From DASPTT01 sp035623275 (lineage in GTDB: Bacteria; Actinomycetota; Acidimicrobiia; Acidimicrobiales; UBA8190), in the NCBI GenBank assembly GCA_035623275.1, contig DASPTT010000024.1, positions 1 through 13,130 on the forward strand: a stretch of 13,130 bases of DNA, written 5' to 3'. Below are positions 1-7,523 of the stretch, piece by piece (positions within the stretch are counted from its first letter, which is position 1; each line of letters begins with the position of its first letter). The notes beneath the pieces are model-generated. The model saw nothing but the letters and a program-made list of their open reading frames with translations, searched no databases and was not told where the DNA came from. A program made the position numbers and the translations under genes.

Positions 1-7
1 CTCGCCT

Positions 8-610
8 TCAGGTGTTGAGGGCGACGGTTGCCCGGGTCTCGTACTTCGACCCTCCCGGACCGAGGGTGGATCCCATGAGGGCGACGGTGTGCACGCTCCA
101 CGAGACGTGCACGGGGACGCCCGCAAGCCGAGCGGGACCCGGTCGCCTGCCCTTGGCACGCGCCAGCGTCACGTGCCCGACGAACGGATGGGCCTCCAGG
201 TCGCCGACGCCCGCTTGATCGCCTTCATCGGCCCCGACGGCATCCGCCAGCGCCTGCGCGGTGACCCGTGCCAACACTTCGAGACCCCGGACGGCCACGT
301 GCAGGACGTGCCGCCCCGGGAACCATGCCGTGACCGGGCCGATGGTCGCCTCGACGGAGCCGGTTGACGCTGATGCCGCAGGGCTTGCGGCCGACGGGCT
401 CGACTCCGCGCCCGAGGCGTCGAACAAGGCAGGCACCGTCCTCAATGCGGCGACCACAGGCTCGGGGTCCGGGACCTCGCCGAGGAACCGGAGGGTCACA
501 TGCCACTGATCCCGTGTGGTCCAGCGCAACCCCTCGAAGGCTGGACGGTCCAATGCCGCGAGCACATCGGCCACCTCGTCCGGCACCTCGACCGCCACGA
601 ACAGGCGCAC
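8..610 (-). CDS. thpR: RNA 2',3'-cyclic phosphodiesterase (ThpR/LigT family, 2H superfamily)
   Basis: A 200-residue protein of the 2H phosphoesterase superfamily, predicted to open 2',3'-cyclic phosphates at RNA ends in the cytoplasm. Both catalytic signatures are visible: HVTL at residues 37-40, followed by RFLG, and HVTL at residues 146-149. The N-terminal strand MRLFVAVEVP is typical, and the length is slightly above the usual 180-190. The excess is a Ser/Ala-rich low-complexity stretch at about residues 62-88, between the first lobe and the IGPVTAWFPGR strand. The start is GTG at 610. No Shine-Dalgarno sequence precedes it; the ten bases up to the start read AATTGACCCG, the same as upstream of rimO. 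The gene lies 81 bp downstream of the MMPL gene on the same strand and may be co-transcribed or have its own leaderless promoter. The family call rests on paired motifs and is secure; the physiological substrate is not deducible. Confidence 0.9.
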   Translation of the reverse strand: MRLFVAVEVPDEVADVLAALDRPAFEGLRWTTRDQWHVTLRFLGEVPDPEPVVAALRTVPALFDASGAESSPSAASPAASASTGSVEATIGPVTAWFPGRHVLHVAVRGLEVLARVTAQALADAVGADEGDQAGVGDLEAHPFVGHVTLARAKGRRPGPARLAGVPVHVSWSVHTVALMGSTLGPGGSKYETRATVALNT

Positions 611-619
611 GGGTCAATT
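610..619 (-). promoter_or_regulatory. Start-proximal motif upstream of thpR, shared with rimO
   Basis: On the minus strand AATTGACCCG runs into the thpR GTG, its last G being the first base of the start codon. The same ten bases lie directly before rimO. No Shine-Dalgarno is present, so this may mark a leaderless promoter, although the -10 here (AGAATT) is weaker than TAAATT. Confidence 0.35.
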
Positions 620-691
620 CTGCCCGCGTGCGACTCGACGCGGATCGGACTGCGGGCCGGCGGCCGATGACTCGAGGGTGAGGGGGGTCGA

Positions 692-2917
692 CTAGGGCTG
701 AAGCTCCAGGTCCGGCCGGGCGATCCCGGCCAGCTCGTCGTCCAGGGTACGACGGTGCGCGGACGGGACCGGGGGGCGGATGAAGAGAAGACGCTCGGCC
801 CACGACGGCAGCCACCAGTTCCACTTCCCGAACAGCGAGACCAGGGCCGGCAGGAGCAGGGCCCGCACCACGGTGGCGTCCAGGAGGATGCCCACACCCA
901 ACGCGGTGGCGAACACCTTGATGTCCGTGACCGGCGCGGAGGCCAGCGAGGCGAAGGCCAGGAACAAGATGAGCGCCGCGCTCGTCACCAGCCGGCCCGT
1001 GCGGCCGAGGCCGATGATCACGGCACCGTTGGTGGACCCCGTCCGGTCGTACTCCTCGCGCACCCTGGAGAGGATGAAGACCTCGTAGTCCATGGAGAGA
1101 CCGAAGAGGAAGGCGAAGATCATGAGCGGCACCCAGAAGGTGATGGCGCCGGTCTGCGGGATCCCGAAGAGCGCGCTCGAGCCGTGACCCTCCTGCCAGA
1201 ACCAGACGATGACGCCGAAGGTGGCGACCAGCGACAGGAGATTGAAGACGACCGCCTTGGCCGGCAGGAGCAGAGAGCGGAACGCCCGCGCCAGGAAGAG
1301 GAAGGTGAGGAGGGCGATCACGGCCAACATGAGCGGGAAGTGGCCGAACACCGCATGGATGTAGTCGATCTGGATGGCACCGATACCGGCCACGCCCACG
1401 ACCCCGGGGACCCCGGCCAGCGCCTGGCGCACCTGGCCCACGGCCTCGGTCGTGCTCGAGTCGGTCGTGGCGGCCTTGGGCACGGCCAGGACCACGGTCG
1501 TCCCCGCCCGATTGGCGTCGGGCGCGCTGGACACGACGGTGCCCGCCAGGTCGGGTAGCCCCTGGAGGCGGTCGACGACACGGGGCGCCGAGGCTTTGGA
1601 GGTGAGCACCTCGAGCGGGGTGAGCATGCCCTCGGGCATCCCCTGGTCGAGGAGGTGCACGTACGCGTCGTGTGCCGGCCCCGACTGCGACTCGGCCGCG
1701 GGACCGGTGAGCCCCACCTTGATGCCGAAGATCGGCCATGCCAGCACGGCGAGAACGACGACGGCGGTGCCCGCGGCCAGCCACCGGTGGCGCACCACGC
1801 CGCGGCTCCAGGCCGCCCAGGGCCGCGAGGCCCGGGCCTCGTGGCGCAGACGTGGCCAGTCCATGCGCAGGCCGATGGTGGCGAGCAGCGCGGGGAGCAG
1901 GGTGACCGACACCGCCACCGAGACGAGAGGGATGAGCATCCCGCCGAAGCCGACGCTGCGCAGGCCGGGGACCGGCAGCACCACCAGGGACAGCAGGCCG
2001 ATGGCGACGGTCAGTCCGGAGAAGAACACGGCGCGTCCCGCGCTGTCCATGGCGCTGAGGATCGCCTCCTCGTTGGTGCGGCCCAGGTGGCGCTCTTCGC
2101 GCCAGCGGGTGACCACCAGCAGGGAGTAGTCGATGGCCACGCCCAGGCCCACGAGCGCCACCAGGAACTGCACGACGAAGGAGACGTCCGTCACGTACGT
2201 CAGGCCGAGGACGACCAGGAGCGTGGTGACGATCGACACCGCCGCCACCATGAGCGGGAGCAGTGCGAGGAAGGACCCGAAGACGAAGGCCAGGACGACC
2301 AACGCGCCCAGCGCGCCGATCAGCGTCTCGACCAGCACGCCCGGGCCCTTCTGGTGGGTGCCCGCCGACAGCTCGTCGAGACCCGTCACCGACACGTGGG
2401 TGCCCGGTGGCAAGGCGGGGGTGAGGGCCGCCTGCACCTCGGCGGCGGGGAGATTGGTGGCGAAGCCGTCGGGCTGGGGCATGAACACCAGCCCGTAGGT
2501 CGTCGTCCCGTCCCTGCCGACGAAGAGGGCGTTGCCCGTCGACCCGTAGTCGACGACGCGGGCCACGGGCTTCACCTGGCGCAGGTGCTCGAAGGCGGCG
2601 GCCACCCGCGCCTGGTTCGCACCCGCCGACAACGGCGCGGGCAGGTCGACGACCACGATCGAGGGGTTCTGGTCGCCGCCGTTGCCGTAGAGGCGGACGA
2701 TCTGGCGCGCCGTTTCGTAGCCGGGCTGGCCGGGGAGCGAGAAGTCGAACTTCAGCCGGTTCGACACCTTGCCGGCCCCCATGCCGCCGGCGAGGAAGGC
2801 GATCAGCCACAGGACGATGACGATGCGGCGATGGCCCAGGACGAACGCGGTCAGGCGGCGCATCGCCGAGGCCGGCGGCCGCGGGTCGGTGTCGCGCTCG
2901 AGCGAGGTCAGGGTCAC
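692..2917 (-). CDS. MMPL-family RND-type membrane transporter
   Basis: A 741-residue inner-membrane transporter of the MMPL branch of the RND superfamily, which exports lipids or hydrophobic compounds using the proton gradient. It has the expected two-fold layout. TM1 is near residues 24-46, then an extracytoplasmic porter domain at about 50-190, then a five-helix bundle at about 196-350. TM7 is near 378-398, then a second porter domain at about 400-520, then a second bundle at about 525-700. The proton-relay Asp-Tyr pairs sit in GVAIDYSLLVVTRWREE (D263-Y264) and GLSMDYEVFILSRVREE (D610-Y611). The start is GTG at 2917, with GGGAGG five bases upstream. The gene is divergent from a MarR regulator, an arrangement common for drug or lipid exporters. 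The cargo cannot be read from the sequence. Confidence 0.94.
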   Translation of the reverse strand: MTLTSLERDTDPRPPASAMRRLTAFVLGHRRIVIVLWLIAFLAGGMGAGKVSNRLKFDFSLPGQPGYETARQIVRLYGNGGDQNPSIVVVDLPAPLSAGANQARVAAAFEHLRQVKPVARVVDYGSTGNALFVGRDGTTTYGLVFMPQPDGFATNLPAAEVQAALTPALPPGTHVSVTGLDELSAGTHQKGPGVLVETLIGALGALVVLAFVFGSFLALLPLMVAAVSIVTTLLVVLGLTYVTDVSFVVQFLVALVGLGVAIDYSLLVVTRWREERHLGRTNEEAILSAMDSAGRAVFFSGLTVAIGLLSLVVLPVPGLRSVGFGGMLIPLVSVAVSVTLLPALLATIGLRMDWPRLRHEARASRPWAAWSRGVVRHRWLAAGTAVVVLAVLAWPIFGIKVGLTGPAAESQSGPAHDAYVHLLDQGMPEGMLTPLEVLTSKASAPRVVDRLQGLPDLAGTVVSSAPDANRAGTTVVLAVPKAATTDSSTTEAVGQVRQALAGVPGVVGVAGIGAIQIDYIHAVFGHFPLMLAVIALLTFLFLARAFRSLLLPAKAVVFNLLSLVATFGVIVWFWQEGHGSSALFGIPQTGAITFWVPLMIFAFLFGLSMDYEVFILSRVREEYDRTGSTNGAVIIGLGRTGRLVTSAALILFLAFASLASAPVTDIKVFATALGVGILLDATVVRALLLPALVSLFGKWNWWLPSWAERLLFIRPPVPSAHRRTLDDELAGIARPDLELQP

Positions 2918-3019
2918 GGGAGCCTCCCACCGGGTCCGGTAGCGCCATTCACAGGAAGAATCATTTCAAATCAGAAGTGTTTATAGCAGAAGTCGTTACA
3001 AGTCGCTAGTATCTTTTCC
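2918..3019. promoter_or_regulatory. Divergent MMPL/marR promoter region with three direct 9-bp repeats
   Basis: This short spacer is much richer in A/T than its surroundings. Three direct, imperfect copies of AAGT(C/G)(G/T)(T/C)TA lie at 2975-2983, 2990-2998 and 3000-3008. Spacing is 15 bp, then 10 bp (one helical turn). A plus-strand -10-like hexamer, TAGTAT at 3007-3012, overlaps the third copy. It ends seven bases before the marR ATG at 3020, where no ribosome-binding site is visible, so a leaderless marR transcript is likely. On the minus strand TATAAA (2985-2980) could be the -10 for the MMPL gene, with a leader of roughly 55-60 nt, but I found no good -35. A small ATTT-C-AAAT palindrome lies at 2963-2971. 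The repeats are a candidate operator for the MarR protein; MarR dimers more often use inverted repeats, so this is inference. Confidence 0.55.
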
Positions 3020-3571
3020 ATGGTTGAGACGGCCAAGGCGCCCGGATCTCATCGCGCCGAGGTCCCGGGTGACGTCGCGGGCGTGCCCGGGACTCCGCCA
3101 CCCGCGGGGAGTGTGGGGTTCCTGCTCTCCCAGCTGGGCGCGGCCGGCTCTCGAGGGTTCGGCATGCAGCTGGCACCGCTCGGGATCGAGCCGCGCCAGT
3201 TCGCCATGCTGCGCTACATCGCCTCCGCCGAGGGGCAGTCCCAGCAGGCGCTGGGCTCGGCACTGCACATCCCGGCCAGCCGCATGGTCGCCCTGGTGGA
3301 CGAGCTGGAGGAACGAGGGCTCCTCGAGCGCCGGCCCAACCCCGCCGACCGGCGCAGCCACGCCCTGTTCCTCACCGGCAAGGGGCGCCGTCTCCTCGAC
3401 AAGGCGTTCGAGATCGCCAACGCGCACGAGGCGATGGTGTGCGGAACCCTGACCCAAAAGGAGCGGGCCGAGCTCCTGTCGCTGCTGCACAAGGTCGGGG
3501 GCTGCCTCGGTGTCACCACGGGCGTGCACCCCGAGCTGACCAGGCCGGCCGGCGATGCCGACCCCGACTGA
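3020..3571 (+). CDS. MarR-family winged-helix transcriptional regulator
   Basis: A 183-residue predicted DNA-binding repressor or activator. The winged-helix domain spans about residues 57-125. It contains the recognition-helix region LGSALHIPASRMVALVDELEERGLLERR and a classic wing, PNPADRRSHALFLTGKG (106-122). Flanking helices at about 31-55 and 126-165 would form the dimer interface. The first 30 residues are Pro/Gly-rich and probably disordered. The ATG at 3020 follows a TAGTAT -10-like element by seven bases and has no Shine-Dalgarno, suggesting leaderless translation. The gene is divergent from the MMPL exporter and overlaps the macro-domain gene by 17 nt. By analogy with other MarR-exporter pairs it probably controls the MMPL gene and itself. 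The ligand is unknown. Confidence 0.9.
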   Translation: MVETAKAPGSHRAEVPGDVAGVPGTPPPAGSVGFLLSQLGAAGSRGFGMQLAPLGIEPRQFAMLRYIASAEGQSQQALGSALHIPASRMVALVDELEERGLLERRPNPADRRSHALFLTGKGRRLLDKAFEIANAHEAMVCGTLTQKERAELLSLLHKVGGCLGVTTGVHPELTRPAGDADPD

Positions 3572-4073
3572 GATCGAGGCGGTCCTCGGCGACATCACCC
3601 GCCAGGAGGTCGACGCCATCGTCAACGCGGCCAACCGGGCGCTGGCCGGCGGGGGCGGCGTCGACGGCGCCATCCACCGGGCCGCCGGCGCCGCCCAGCT
3701 CCACGCGGCGTGCGCCGAGCTGGGCGGCTGCGATCCGGGCGACGCCAAGGTCACGCCGGGCTTCGCGCTGGCGGCGCGCTACGTGATCCACACGGTGGGC
3801 CCGGTGTGGCGCGGCGGGACGCACGGCGAGGCCGACACGCTGGCATCGTGCTACCGGCGCTGCCTGGCCGTGGCCGAGGAGGTGGGGGCGCGGTCGGTGG
3901 CGTTCCCGGCCATCTCGACCGGGGTGTACGGGTACCCGCCGGCGCAGGCGGCACGGGTCGCGGTGGAGACCATCCGGGCCGCGGACACGGCCGTGGAGCT
4001 GGTCCGGCTCGTCGCCTTCGACGACGCGACCCACGACCTGTACCTGGCCCTGCTGGCCCACCCCGGCGACTGA
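3555..4073 (+). CDS. Macro-domain protein (MacroD/YmdB-type, ADP-ribose binding)
   Basis: A 172-residue single-domain protein predicted to bind ADP-ribose and to hydrolyse O-acetyl-ADP-ribose or mono-ADP-ribosyl adducts in the cytoplasm. Signature blocks are in order. GDIT is at 12-15. AIVNAANRALAGGGGVDGAIH is at 21-41, where N27 and D37 match positions used for catalysis in MacroD-type enzymes. GDAKVTPGF with YVIHTVGPVW follows at 62-85, and the phosphate loop AFPAISTGVYGYP at 116-128. The length is normal for the family. The ATG at 3555 lies inside marR, whose stop is at 3571; there is no obvious ribosome-binding site, so translation is probably coupled. The overlap suggests co-expression with the regulator, but I see no ADP-ribosyltransferase partner here. 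The last codons and stop lie in the first unit of a 32-bp tandem repeat. Confidence 0.93.
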   Translation: MPTPTEIEAVLGDITRQEVDAIVNAANRALAGGGGVDGAIHRAAGAAQLHAACAELGGCDPGDAKVTPGFALAARYVIHTVGPVWRGGTHGEADTLASCYRRCLAVAEEVGARSVAFPAISTGVYGYPPAQAARVAVETIRAADTAVELVRLVAFDDATHDLYLALLAHPGD

Positions 4074-4118
4074 ATCCCGAGGCGCCGGCCCACCCCGGCG
4101 ACTGATTCCCGAGGCGCC
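4055..4118 (+). repeat. 32-bp tandem duplication spanning the macro-gene stop codon
   Basis: Two adjacent 32-bp units, 4055-4086 and 4087-4118, differ only at 4074 (A) versus 4106 (T). Unit one carries the last five sense codons (Ala-His-Pro-Gly-Asp) and TGA of the macro gene, so unit two is a non-coding copy of the gene end. The period is not a multiple of three. The junction creates a perfect 6-bp hairpin, CGCCGG-CCCACC-CCGGCG (4083-4100), that neither unit contains alone. Confidence 0.95.
4083..4100 (+). terminator. Possible GC-rich hairpin terminator after the macro gene
   Basis: CGCCGG, a six-base loop and CCGGCG form a perfect stem ten bases after the macro stop codon. No T-tract follows. 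Many actinobacterial terminators lack a U-tract, so termination is possible but unproven. The hairpin is a product of the 32-bp duplication. Confidence 0.3.
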
Positions 4119-4218
4119 GGCCCGGCCCGGCTCCCTTGTGCCCCACGGTCCGACCGGGCAGGGTGGAGCGTTTCCCCGCAGCACCCGTTTCGCACCGGCG
4201 GCCGACGAAAGGGTCTCG

Positions 4219-4989
4219 ATGGCACTCACCGATCAGCCCTCCACTCCCGCGGCCCCTTCGGTTGCGCCCCCCGCCGCCCGGGCCGTCGGCCTGGTCAAGA
4301 CCTACGGCAGCGGCCATGCGACGGTGCACGCCCTGGCCGGGATCGACGTCGCCTTCGAGCGCGGGCACTTCACCGCGGTCATGGGTCCGTCCGGTTCGGG
4401 GAAGTCGACGCTCATGCACTGCATGGCCGGGCTCGACCGCCCCACCGCGGGGCAGACCTTCGTCGGGGCCACCGACGTCGGCTCGCTCGACGATGCCGGC
4501 CTCACCGAGCTGCGCCGGGACCGCGTCGGCTTCGTCTTCCAGTCGTTCAACCTCGTGCCCACCCTGACCGCCCGCGAGAACATCACCCTCCCGCTGGATC
4601 TCGCCGGCAAGAAGCTGGATCAGGCGTGGTTCGACTACCTCGTCGGCCAGTTGGGCATCGGTGACCGGCTCTCGCACCGGCCGACCGAGCTGTCGGGCGG
4701 CCAGGCCCAGCGCACGGCCTGCGCCCGGGCGCTTATCGGGCGCCCCGACCTGATCTTCGCCGACGAGCCGACCGGCAACCTCGACTCGAACTCGTCTGCG
4801 GAGATGCTGTCCTTCCTGCGCACGTCCGTCACCGACATGGACCAGTCGATCGTCATGGTGACCCACGACCCCCGCGGCGCGGCCTACGCGGACCGCGTGG
4901 TGTTCCTGGCGGACGGCCGGGTCGTCGGCGAGCTCGACTCGCCCACCGCCGACTCGGTCCTCGAGCGGATCCGGGAGATGGGCACCTGA
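4219..4989 (+). CDS. ABC transporter ATP-binding protein (MacB/LolD type)
   Basis: A 256-residue nucleotide-binding subunit that would power the FtsX-type permease encoded just downstream. All hallmarks are present: Walker A GPSGSGKST (56-64), Q-loop within FVFQSFNLVPTLTARENITLPL (Q108), signature LSGGQAQR (158-165), Walker B LIFADE (178-183) followed by PTGNLD, and switch histidine H216 in VTHD. QSFNLVPTLTARENI and EPTGNLDS are typical of the LolD/MacB/FtsE group. I chose the ATG at 4219 because GAAAGGG lies five bases upstream and the encoded N-terminus precedes the family core directly. An in-frame GTG at 4138 would add 27 atypical residues. The stop is one base before the permease start, so the two are translationally coupled. 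The substrate (lipoprotein, peptide, lipid or drug) is unknown. Confidence 0.95.
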   Translation: MALTDQPSTPAAPSVAPPAARAVGLVKTYGSGHATVHALAGIDVAFERGHFTAVMGPSGSGKSTLMHCMAGLDRPTAGQTFVGATDVGSLDDAGLTELRRDRVGFVFQSFNLVPTLTARENITLPLDLAGKKLDQAWFDYLVGQLGIGDRLSHRPTELSGGQAQRTACARALIGRPDLIFADEPTGNLDSNSSAEMLSFLRTSVTDMDQSIVMVTHDPRGAAYADRVVFLADGRVVGELDSPTADSVLERIREMGT

Positions 4990-4990
4990 C

Positions 4991-7519
4991 ATGTGGCGGG
5001 TGACGGTCAAGGGTCTGCTGGCCCACAAGCTGCGCCTGGGCCTCACGGCGCTGGCCATCGTCCTCGGCGTGACCTTCATCGCCGGGACCTTCGTCCTGAC
5101 CGACACCCTCCACAACACCTTCACCAACCTGTTCGGCAACATCTACCAGCACGTCGACTTCCAGGTCCGGGGGGTGGCCGCGTTCTCCAGCCAGGCCGGG
5201 CGCGGGGACGCGGTGCGCAAGCCCATCCCCGACTCGCTCCTCTCCGCCGTGCGCCAGGTGCCCGGGGTGCGCGTGGCCGAAGGGTCGGTGCAGGGCTACG
5301 CCCAGTACGTCGGGCACGACGGCAAGGCGATCACCACCGGCGGCGCGCCGACGCTCGGGGTCTCGTTCGACCCCGACCAACAGGTGTCCGCCCTGCGGCT
5401 GTCGGAAGGCTCGCCCCCCACGACGCCCGACGACGTCGTCATGGACGCCGGCACGGCGCAGAAGTACGCCTTCGCAGTGGGCCAGCGGGTGACCATCCTC
5501 CTGGCCGGGCCGCCGCAGACCTTCACCATCACCGGGATCGCCCGCTTCGGCACCGCCAACAACCTGGCCGGCGCCACGCTCGCCGCCTTCACCCTCCCCA
5601 CGGCGCAGGACCTCTTCAACGAGGTGGGCCGGCTCGACGCCATCAACGTCGTGGCGGCGCCGGGCGCGGACAAGAGCACCGTCCAGCACTCCATCGCCCA
5701 GATCCTGCCGCCGGGCGTCGAGGTGGTGACCGGTCAGACCGTGGTCAACGAGGAGACCAGCACCATCGCCCAGGACCTGTCGTTCTTCTCGACGGCCCTC
5801 CTCGTCTTCGCCTTCATCGCCCTGTTCGTGGGCGGGTTCACCATCTTCAACACCTTCTCGATCATCGTCGGCCAGCGGACGAAGGAGCTGGCGCTGCTGC
5901 GCATCGTCGGGGCCAGTCGCCGCCAGGTGTTCCGGTCGGTGCTGACCGAGGCGGCGCTGGTAGGGCTGCTCGCCTCGGCCGCGGGCGTCGGGCTCGGTGT
6001 CCTCGCCGCGCTGGGCTTGGAGGCCCTGCTCAGCGGCTTCGGGGTCACCCTGCCTTCCGGCCCGCTCGCCTTCGAGACCCGCACCGTGGTGGTGTGCCTC
6101 GTCGTCGGCATGGGCGTGACCGTCGTGTCGGCCGTCAGCCCGGCGCGCCGGGCGGTGCGCATCCCACCGGTCGCCGCGCTGGTCGACCAACCGGCCGACG
6201 AGGGCGAGGCCTCACGCCGCCGGATCGTGCGCGGCGGCATCATCATGGGCGTCGGGGCCGCGGTGCTCGGGATCGGGTTGACCAAGCCCGCCATCCAGCT
6301 GGTGGGACTGGGGGCGCTGGGCATCTTCCTCGGTGTGGCCCGTGTGGCGCCCGCGCTGGCCCGGCCGATGTCGAGCGCCATCGGCCGGCCCATGGCCCGC
6401 GTCTTCGGGACGTCGGGCAAGCTCGGCAGGGAGAACTCGATGCGCAGCCCGCGCCGCACCGCGCAGACCGCGTCGGCGCTCATGGTCGGCCTCGCGCTGG
6501 TGTCGGCCATCGCGGTGTTCGGGGCCTCGCTGTCCACGTCGGCCACGAGCAGCATCGACAACGCCATCAGCGCGGACGTCATCGTGACGGCCTCGGGCAA
6601 CGGGTCGGCCAACTTCAGCCACGCGGTCGCCCCGGCGGCGGCCGCCGCCCCGGGGGTCACCGCCACCTCCACCGTCTATGCCGGACAGTTCGAATTCCAG
6701 AGATCCGTGTCGACCCTGACCGCGGTGTCGACGGCCGACCTCGCCGACACCGTCACCGTGCGCACGACCGAGGGGAGCACCGACGCGCTGAGCTCGGGCC
6801 AGCTGCTCATCGACACGACGACGGCCAACTCGAAGCACCTCCACGTGGGTGACGTCGTCCCCGTCACGTTCGCCGAGACGGGCACCTCCACGGTCCGCAT
6901 CGGCGGCATCTACCAGTCCAACTCCCTCATCGGCAGCTACCTGGCGGGCGACGCCTACTTCCTGGCGCACTACCACGACCCGCTTCCCGTGGCCGTCCTG
7001 GTCAAGACGGACGGGAGTGCGGCGGCGCTGCACGGCGTCAACCAGGCGCTCAAGCCCTTCCCGAACCTGAAGATCCAGACCCGGGCCCAGTTCGAGCAAT
7101 CCCAGCAGGCCCAGGTCAACCAGCTGCTCGGCCTGGTCTACGCCCTGTTGGCCCTGGCCGTGCTGATCGCGCTGATCGGCATCGTCAACACCCTCATGCT
7201 GTCGGTCTTCGAGCGCACCCACGAGATCGGGCTGTTGCGCGCCGTGGGCATGAAGCGCCGCCAGGTGCGGGCCATGATCCGAAGCGAGTCGGTCATCCTC
7301 TCCCTCTTCGGCGCCGTCATCGGCATCGTGGTGGGCACCGGGCTCGGCGTCGCGCTGGCCGCCTCGCTCAAGCAGCAGGGGATCACCGACATCGTGGTCC
7401 CCTTCTCCAGCCTGGTCGTCTTCCTCGTGTTGGCCGGGGTCCTGGGCCTGGCCGCGGCCAGCTGGCCGGCGCGCCGCGCCGCCAAGCTCGACGTGCTGGC
7501 GGCCATCGCCGCGGAGTGA
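4991..7519 (+). CDS. ABC transporter permease with two FtsX domains
   Basis: An 842-residue membrane protein partnering the upstream ATPase. TM1 is at about 15-37, followed by a MacB-like periplasmic core domain at about 40-255. The first FtsX domain has helices near 265-290, 318-345 and 366-385 and the cytoplasmic segment TKELALLRIVGASRRQV. Two extra helices lie near 416-432 and 436-454. A second half starts with a TM near 495-514, a second extracytoplasmic domain at about 520-710, and a second FtsX domain with helices near 714-735, 766-790 and 804-824 and the matching THEIGLLRAVGMKRRQV. The repeated motifs show an internal duplication, as is common in actinobacterial permeases of this kind. 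ATG at 4991 follows the ATPase stop by one base. It probably exports or extracts an envelope compound; cargo unknown. Confidence 0.94.
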   Translation: MWRVTVKGLLAHKLRLGLTALAIVLGVTFIAGTFVLTDTLHNTFTNLFGNIYQHVDFQVRGVAAFSSQAGRGDAVRKPIPDSLLSAVRQVPGVRVAEGSVQGYAQYVGHDGKAITTGGAPTLGVSFDPDQQVSALRLSEGSPPTTPDDVVMDAGTAQKYAFAVGQRVTILLAGPPQTFTITGIARFGTANNLAGATLAAFTLPTAQDLFNEVGRLDAINVVAAPGADKSTVQHSIAQILPPGVEVVTGQTVVNEETSTIAQDLSFFSTALLVFAFIALFVGGFTIFNTFSIIVGQRTKELALLRIVGASRRQVFRSVLTEAALVGLLASAAGVGLGVLAALGLEALLSGFGVTLPSGPLAFETRTVVVCLVVGMGVTVVSAVSPARRAVRIPPVAALVDQPADEGEASRRRIVRGGIIMGVGAAVLGIGLTKPAIQLVGLGALGIFLGVARVAPALARPMSSAIGRPMARVFGTSGKLGRENSMRSPRRTAQTASALMVGLALVSAIAVFGASLSTSATSSIDNAISADVIVTASGNGSANFSHAVAPAAAAAPGVTATSTVYAGQFEFQRSVSTLTAVSTADLADTVTVRTTEGSTDALSSGQLLIDTTTANSKHLHVGDVVPVTFAETGTSTVRIGGIYQSNSLIGSYLAGDAYFLAHYHDPLPVAVLVKTDGSAAALHGVNQALKPFPNLKIQTRAQFEQSQQAQVNQLLGLVYALLALAVLIALIGIVNTLMLSVFERTHEIGLLRAVGMKRRQVRAMIRSESVILSLFGAVIGIVVGTGLGVALAASLKQQGITDIVVPFSSLVVFLVLAGVLGLAAASWPARRAAKLDVLAAIAAE

Positions 7520-7523
7520 GGCA

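Noticed and set aside
225..2948. Very long open frame antisense-frame to the MMPL gene (minus strand, Arg/Gly/Pro-rich)
   Set aside because: It is a frame shadow of the MMPL gene: the translation is Arg/Pro/Gly-rich with no domain, whereas the overlapping frame gives an intact MMPL protein.
2963..2971. ATTT-C-AAAT as the MarR operator
   Set aside because: A 4-bp half-site in AT-rich DNA is too short to stand out, and symmetry does not extend usefully beyond it.
1655..2986. Plus-strand 443-codon frame opposite the MMPL gene
   Set aside because: Its composition (Gly/Asp/His/Arg-rich, no motif) is that of a reverse-strand shadow in high-GC DNA.
4138..4218. Upstream GTG start for the ABC ATPase
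   Set aside because: It adds 27 residues unlike the family and lacks a ribosome-binding site; the ATG at 4219 has GAAAGGG at good spacing.
4853..6190. Minus-strand 445-codon frame opposite the ABC permease; likewise 6212-7729 and 3751-5142
   Set aside because: Low-complexity charged translations antisense to genes with complete ABC and macro motifs; treated as shadows.
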